Shown piece by piece: positions 63,964 through 64,000 of a stretch of 64,000 nt of DNA (the first letter of the stretch is position 1; each line of letters starts with the position of its first letter). This DNA is from Chryseobacterium gleum (GTDB lineage Bacteria > Bacteroidota > Bacteroidia > Flavobacteriales > Schleiferiaceae). A program made the position numbers and the translations under genes. The DNA is taken from contig CAMCXO010000013.1 of assembly GCA_945883565.1 (NCBI GenBank), positions 1-64,000 on the forward strand, given 5' to 3'. Under the pieces are notes generated by a model, which was given only the letters and a program-made list of their open reading frames with translations, did no database searches and had not been told where the DNA came from.

Positions 63964-64000
63964 TTTTCACTGGCTCGACCTTATTGATATACTGCTGGCC
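63950..64000 (+). CDS. cdaA: probable diadenylate cyclase, N-terminal fragment cut by window edge
   Basis: An ATG at 63950, overlapping the end of folP by 14 nt, opens a frame that runs off the window: MNLFDFHWLDLIDILLA (17 codons). This resembles the start of CdaA/DacA membrane-bound diadenylate cyclases, which make cyclic di-AMP, and folP-cdaA is a gene order I recall from Bacteroidota. The catalytic domain lies beyond the window, so the call rests on the N terminus and context only. Confidence 0.6.
   Translation, partial: MNLFDFHWLDLIDILLA

Overview
The window looks like chromosomal DNA from a member of the Bacteroidota, probably close to Flavobacteriales. Three things point there. Four proteins end in type IX secretion (T9SS) sorting or gliding-motility C-terminal domains. 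Many genes are preceded by the Bacteroidota -7 promoter element TAnnTTTG rather than an E. coli-type -10. The gene content also fits: a five-helix SdhC, a BT_3928-like DoxX protein, DUF3078, DUF6952-like, DUF1599 and choice-of-anchor B proteins. No species can be named. I see no rRNA or tRNA gene, CRISPR array, transposase, integrase or prophage. The window is mostly housekeeping genes plus a small arsenic cluster and surface-protein genes.

Layout. 1-185 is a GC-rich, hairpin-rich intergenic element. 460-4920 (minus) holds an M23 peptidase, a tryptophan 2,3-dioxygenase, a DUF3108 protein and an aminopeptidase P. 5021-8536 is the sdhCAB operon. 8684-12366 carries dxs, yicC, gmk and nadD, giving isoprenoid precursor, RNA, nucleotide and NAD metabolism. 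12495-19142 holds a DUF1573 protein, an SDR oxidoreductase, dprA, a large hybrid histidine kinase and gdhA. 19350-26107 holds two large secreted T9SS proteins that share a homologous C-terminal third of about 350 residues. 26203-33069 holds a DMT protein, a kinase-like protein of unknown function, a paired M16 protease operon, rsgA and an OmpA lipoprotein. 33155-36863 holds a TPR histidine kinase, a LEA-2 lipoprotein, a small hypothetical, rplS and a DUF2892 protein. 36937-40063 holds rimO and, divergently, an MBL-rhodanese fusion followed by a small metal-binding HMA protein.

40144-45768 is a surface-protein and glycosyltransferase stretch. 45803-50757 is parE, a membrane protein of unknown function, then parC. 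50847-53029 is a MacB-type permease and ribF. 53164-55162 is an arsenic cluster read arsR, arsM, arsC-like. 55256-57377 holds a DUF3078 protein, two thioredoxins and a DUF6952-like protein. 57430-60147 is a large T9SS type B LamG protein with six Cys-containing repeats. 60343-63076 (minus) is a DUF1599 protein, a DoxX protein and a DppB-type permease. 63091 to the end is folP running into the first 17 codons of a probable diadenylate cyclase gene, cdaA.

The items most worth following are: the arsenate-reductase-like phosphatase with an apparent signal peptide and the matching SGCC tails on its ArsR and ArsM neighbours; the unassigned kinase-like protein at 26582-27649; the conserved-looking membrane protein translationally coupled between parE and parC; the tandem T9SS paralogues; and a set of -7 promoter boxes exactly 4 nt from start codons, which predicts nearly leaderless mRNAs. 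Nothing here is clearly a new multi-gene defence or mobile system.
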